A stretch of 7,692 bases of DNA, taken from contig CAZVAR010000158.1 of NCBI GenBank assembly GCA_964625225.1, forward strand, positions 1 to 7,692, in the 5' to 3' direction. The notes under the pieces were generated by a model. It saw only the letters and a program-made list of their open reading frames with translations. It made no database searches and was not told where the DNA came from. Below, one piece after another: positions 6,635 through 7,692 of this stretch. This DNA comes from CAZVAR01 sp964625225. GTDB taxonomy: Bacteria > Pseudomonadota > Alphaproteobacteria > JAJUGE01. Position 1 is the first letter of the stretch. The number at the start of each line of letters is the position of its first letter. Both the position numbers and the translations under genes were made by a program.

Positions 6635-6729
6635 CATGTACGGCGACGTGCGCGGAAGAGCGCGCAATGAGGGGTGGCTGCACACCGTCTCCGCCGTCCG
6701 GCCAGCAAGATCGTATCTGACGGGAAACC

Positions 6730-7656
6730 ATGCAGCCCAGCCAAGCCCTCCAGCGGGCGGTAACGGGAACCAGGCGTGCCTTCTACGCCGTCGGCCTGTT
6801 CAGCCTGTGCGTCAACCTGCTGACCCTGACCGTCCCCATCTACATGATGCAGATGTACGACCGCGTGGTGCCGTCGGGCCATGTCGACACGCTGCTGTTG
6901 CTGACGTTGATGGCGACCGTCGCGCTCGGGGTCATGGCCGCGCTGGAGGCGGTTCGCGGGCGGCTTATGATCCGCCTGAGCACCTGGTTCGACCGTGAGT
7001 TGAGCGGCCCGATCCTCGCCGGCGCCTTCAACGACTCGCTCCGGGCGGGCGGGCTGCGAGGCGCGCAGGGCCTCCGCGACCTCAGCAGCGTGCGCAACTT
7101 CATGACGGGTTCCGGCATCTTCCCGCTGTTCGAGGCGCCTTGGGTACCGATCTTCGTCACCGTCATCTTCCTGCTGCATCCGCTCCTCGGCTGGCTAGCC
7201 GTCGTCGGGGCGGTCATCGTCTTCGGCTTCGCGGTGGTCAACGATCTCGCGACGCGACAGATGCTGCAGCAGGCCAACGGGACGGCCGTACGCTCTCTCT
7301 ACCGGGCCGATGCTGTCGTCCGGAACGCCGACGTAGTGGCCGCGATGGGCATGATGCCGGACCTGGTGCGACGCTGGGGCAGCATGAACGATGTCGGGCT
7401 CGACCTGCAGGCGTCCGCAAGCGAGCGAGCCAATGCCATTTCCTCCTCGGCCAAGTTTGTGCGCCTCATGCTGCAGATCGGGGTGCTCGGCTTCGGCGCC
7501 TGGCTGGTTACGCAGAACGAGCTGACCGGCGGCGGCATGGTCGCAGCGTCGATCATCCTCGGCCGGGCGATGGCCCCGATCTGGGTGGCCACGTGGCGGC
7601 GCAGCTCTTCGCCCAGCTCGGCGGTGGCGTCGATGTCGCCGCGCACGATGGCGTAG
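6730..7656 (+). CDS. prtD: PrtD-type type I secretion ABC transporter, truncated and fused to foreign sequence
   Basis: Inner-membrane ABC exporter subunit of a type I secretion system; with a membrane-fusion protein and outer-membrane channel it would export proteases, RTX-like proteins or similar substrates. Seen: RAFYAVGLFSLCVNLLTLTV (16-35), PIYMMQMYDRVVPSGHVDTL (36-55), DLSSVRNFMTGSGIFPLFEA (117-136) followed by PWVPIF and HPLLG, and NADVVAAMGMMPDL (199-212), all characteristic of the PrtD transmembrane domain. The family is about 550-580 residues; here only residues 1-284 (to about 7581) belong to it. After GRAMAPI the expected E-Q-A-I/V continuation is replaced by WVATWRRSSSPSS and so on to a TAG at 7656, and these last 24 codons are antisense to an acetyl-CoA synthetase. 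The whole ATPase domain is missing. The ATG follows only a weak ribosome site (GGGAAACC). It may be CtrA-regulated from the upstream box. As it stands the product could not export. Confidence 0.85.
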   Translation: MQPSQALQRAVTGTRRAFYAVGLFSLCVNLLTLTVPIYMMQMYDRVVPSGHVDTLLLLTLMATVALGVMAALEAVRGRLMIRLSTWFDRELSGPILAGAFNDSLRAGGLRGAQGLRDLSSVRNFMTGSGIFPLFEAPWVPIFVTVIFLLHPLLGWLAVVGAVIVFGFAVVNDLATRQMLQQANGTAVRSLYRADAVVRNADVVAAMGMMPDLVRRWGSMNDVGLDLQASASERANAISSSAKFVRLMLQIGVLGFGAWLVTQNELTGGGMVAASIILGRAMAPIWVATWRRSSSPSSAVASMSPRTMA

Positions 7657-7692
7657 GCGATGATGGCCTGACCGCTGGTGGGGTCGGTGGCG
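7557..7692 (-). pseudogene. acs: Acetyl-CoA synthetase C-terminal fragment, cut at both ends
   Basis: Read on the minus strand from 7691, 45 codons give ATDPTSGQAIIAYAIVRGDI and then DATAELGEELRRHVATQIGA, IARPR. This matches the C-terminal lid domain of AMP-forming acetyl-CoA synthetase: the family pattern is D-x-T-x-G-Q-x-I-x-A-[FY], then E-L-x-x-H-V-x-x-x-I-G-P-I-A-[KR]-P. That enzyme activates acetate to acetyl-CoA with ATP. The next part of the family, L-P-K-T-R-S-G-K with the acetylatable lysine, should follow within about 12 residues but is absent: the frame continues into antisense prtD. The upstream part runs off the window edge. The fragment therefore lost its true 3' end at the same point where prtD loses its own. 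Related AMP-forming acyl-CoA synthetases (for example propionyl-CoA synthetase) are the main alternative. Confidence 0.8.

Noticed and set aside
6634..7179. Minus-strand open frame of 181 codons opposite prtD
   Set aside because: Low-complexity Arg/Asp/Gln/His composition and no ribosome site; the plus strand is the conserved PrtD membrane domain.
7299..7646. Minus-strand open frame of 115 codons treated as one gene
   Set aside because: Only its first part (down to about 7557) is acetyl-CoA synthetase; the rest is antisense to the prtD coding region, so it is a product of the junction.
1..7692. CRISPR array, insertion sequence, tRNA or rRNA
   Set aside because: I saw no regularly spaced repeats, transposase motifs, terminal inverted repeats, or cloverleaf or ribosomal signatures on either strand.

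Overview
The window is clearly GC-rich and reads as ordinary chromosomal DNA of an alphaproteobacterium, probably Rhodospirillales-like. The evidence is the RhlE-type helicase, an 80-residue stand-alone RAM-domain protein, a PrtD-type secretion ABC protein, and a TTAA-N7-TTAAC box that matches the alphaproteobacterial CtrA site. The assignment rests on sequence recognition only, not on a search. Both window edges cut through genes.

Layout. From about 5611 down to 1, everything is on the minus strand. In transcription order there is an RhlE-like DEAD-box helicase (5611-4070), a stand-alone Lrp/AsnC effector-domain protein whose start overlaps the helicase stop (4070-3828), a gap of 80 bases with a plausible promoter, and then a branched-chain amino-acid-type (HAAT family) ABC transporter operon. 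The operon holds a periplasmic binding protein (3747-2572), LivH permease (2536-1664), LivM permease (1671-652, 8-base overlap) and LivG ATPase (655-1, 4-base overlap, truncated by the window edge). A livF partner is expected beyond position 1. A divergent intergenic region (5612-5762) separates this block from plus-strand genes: an alpha/beta hydrolase (5763-6485), an intergenic region of 244 bases with a perfect CtrA-type box, and the start of a PrtD-type type I secretion ABC transporter (6730 onward).

How the genes work together. The liv block is a complete import path as far as the window shows: a periplasmic receptor, two membrane subunits and one ATPase. The helicase and RAM protein form a separate translationally coupled pair. 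The RAM protein could sense an amino acid, but nothing in the sequence ties it to the adjacent transporter beyond proximity. The secretion gene starts a new unit and may be under cell-cycle or motility control through CtrA.

Most notable point. The secretion gene breaks abruptly at about 7557-7581, inside its transmembrane domain. The remaining roughly 110 bases encode, on the opposite strand, the C-terminal part of an acetyl-CoA synthetase, which is itself cut just before its conserved catalytic lysine motif. Both genes are interrupted at the same short stretch that makes sense in both reading directions. This is best explained as a chimeric join, most likely an assembly artefact. I see no convincing undescribed system, CRISPR array, transposon, tRNA or rRNA here.
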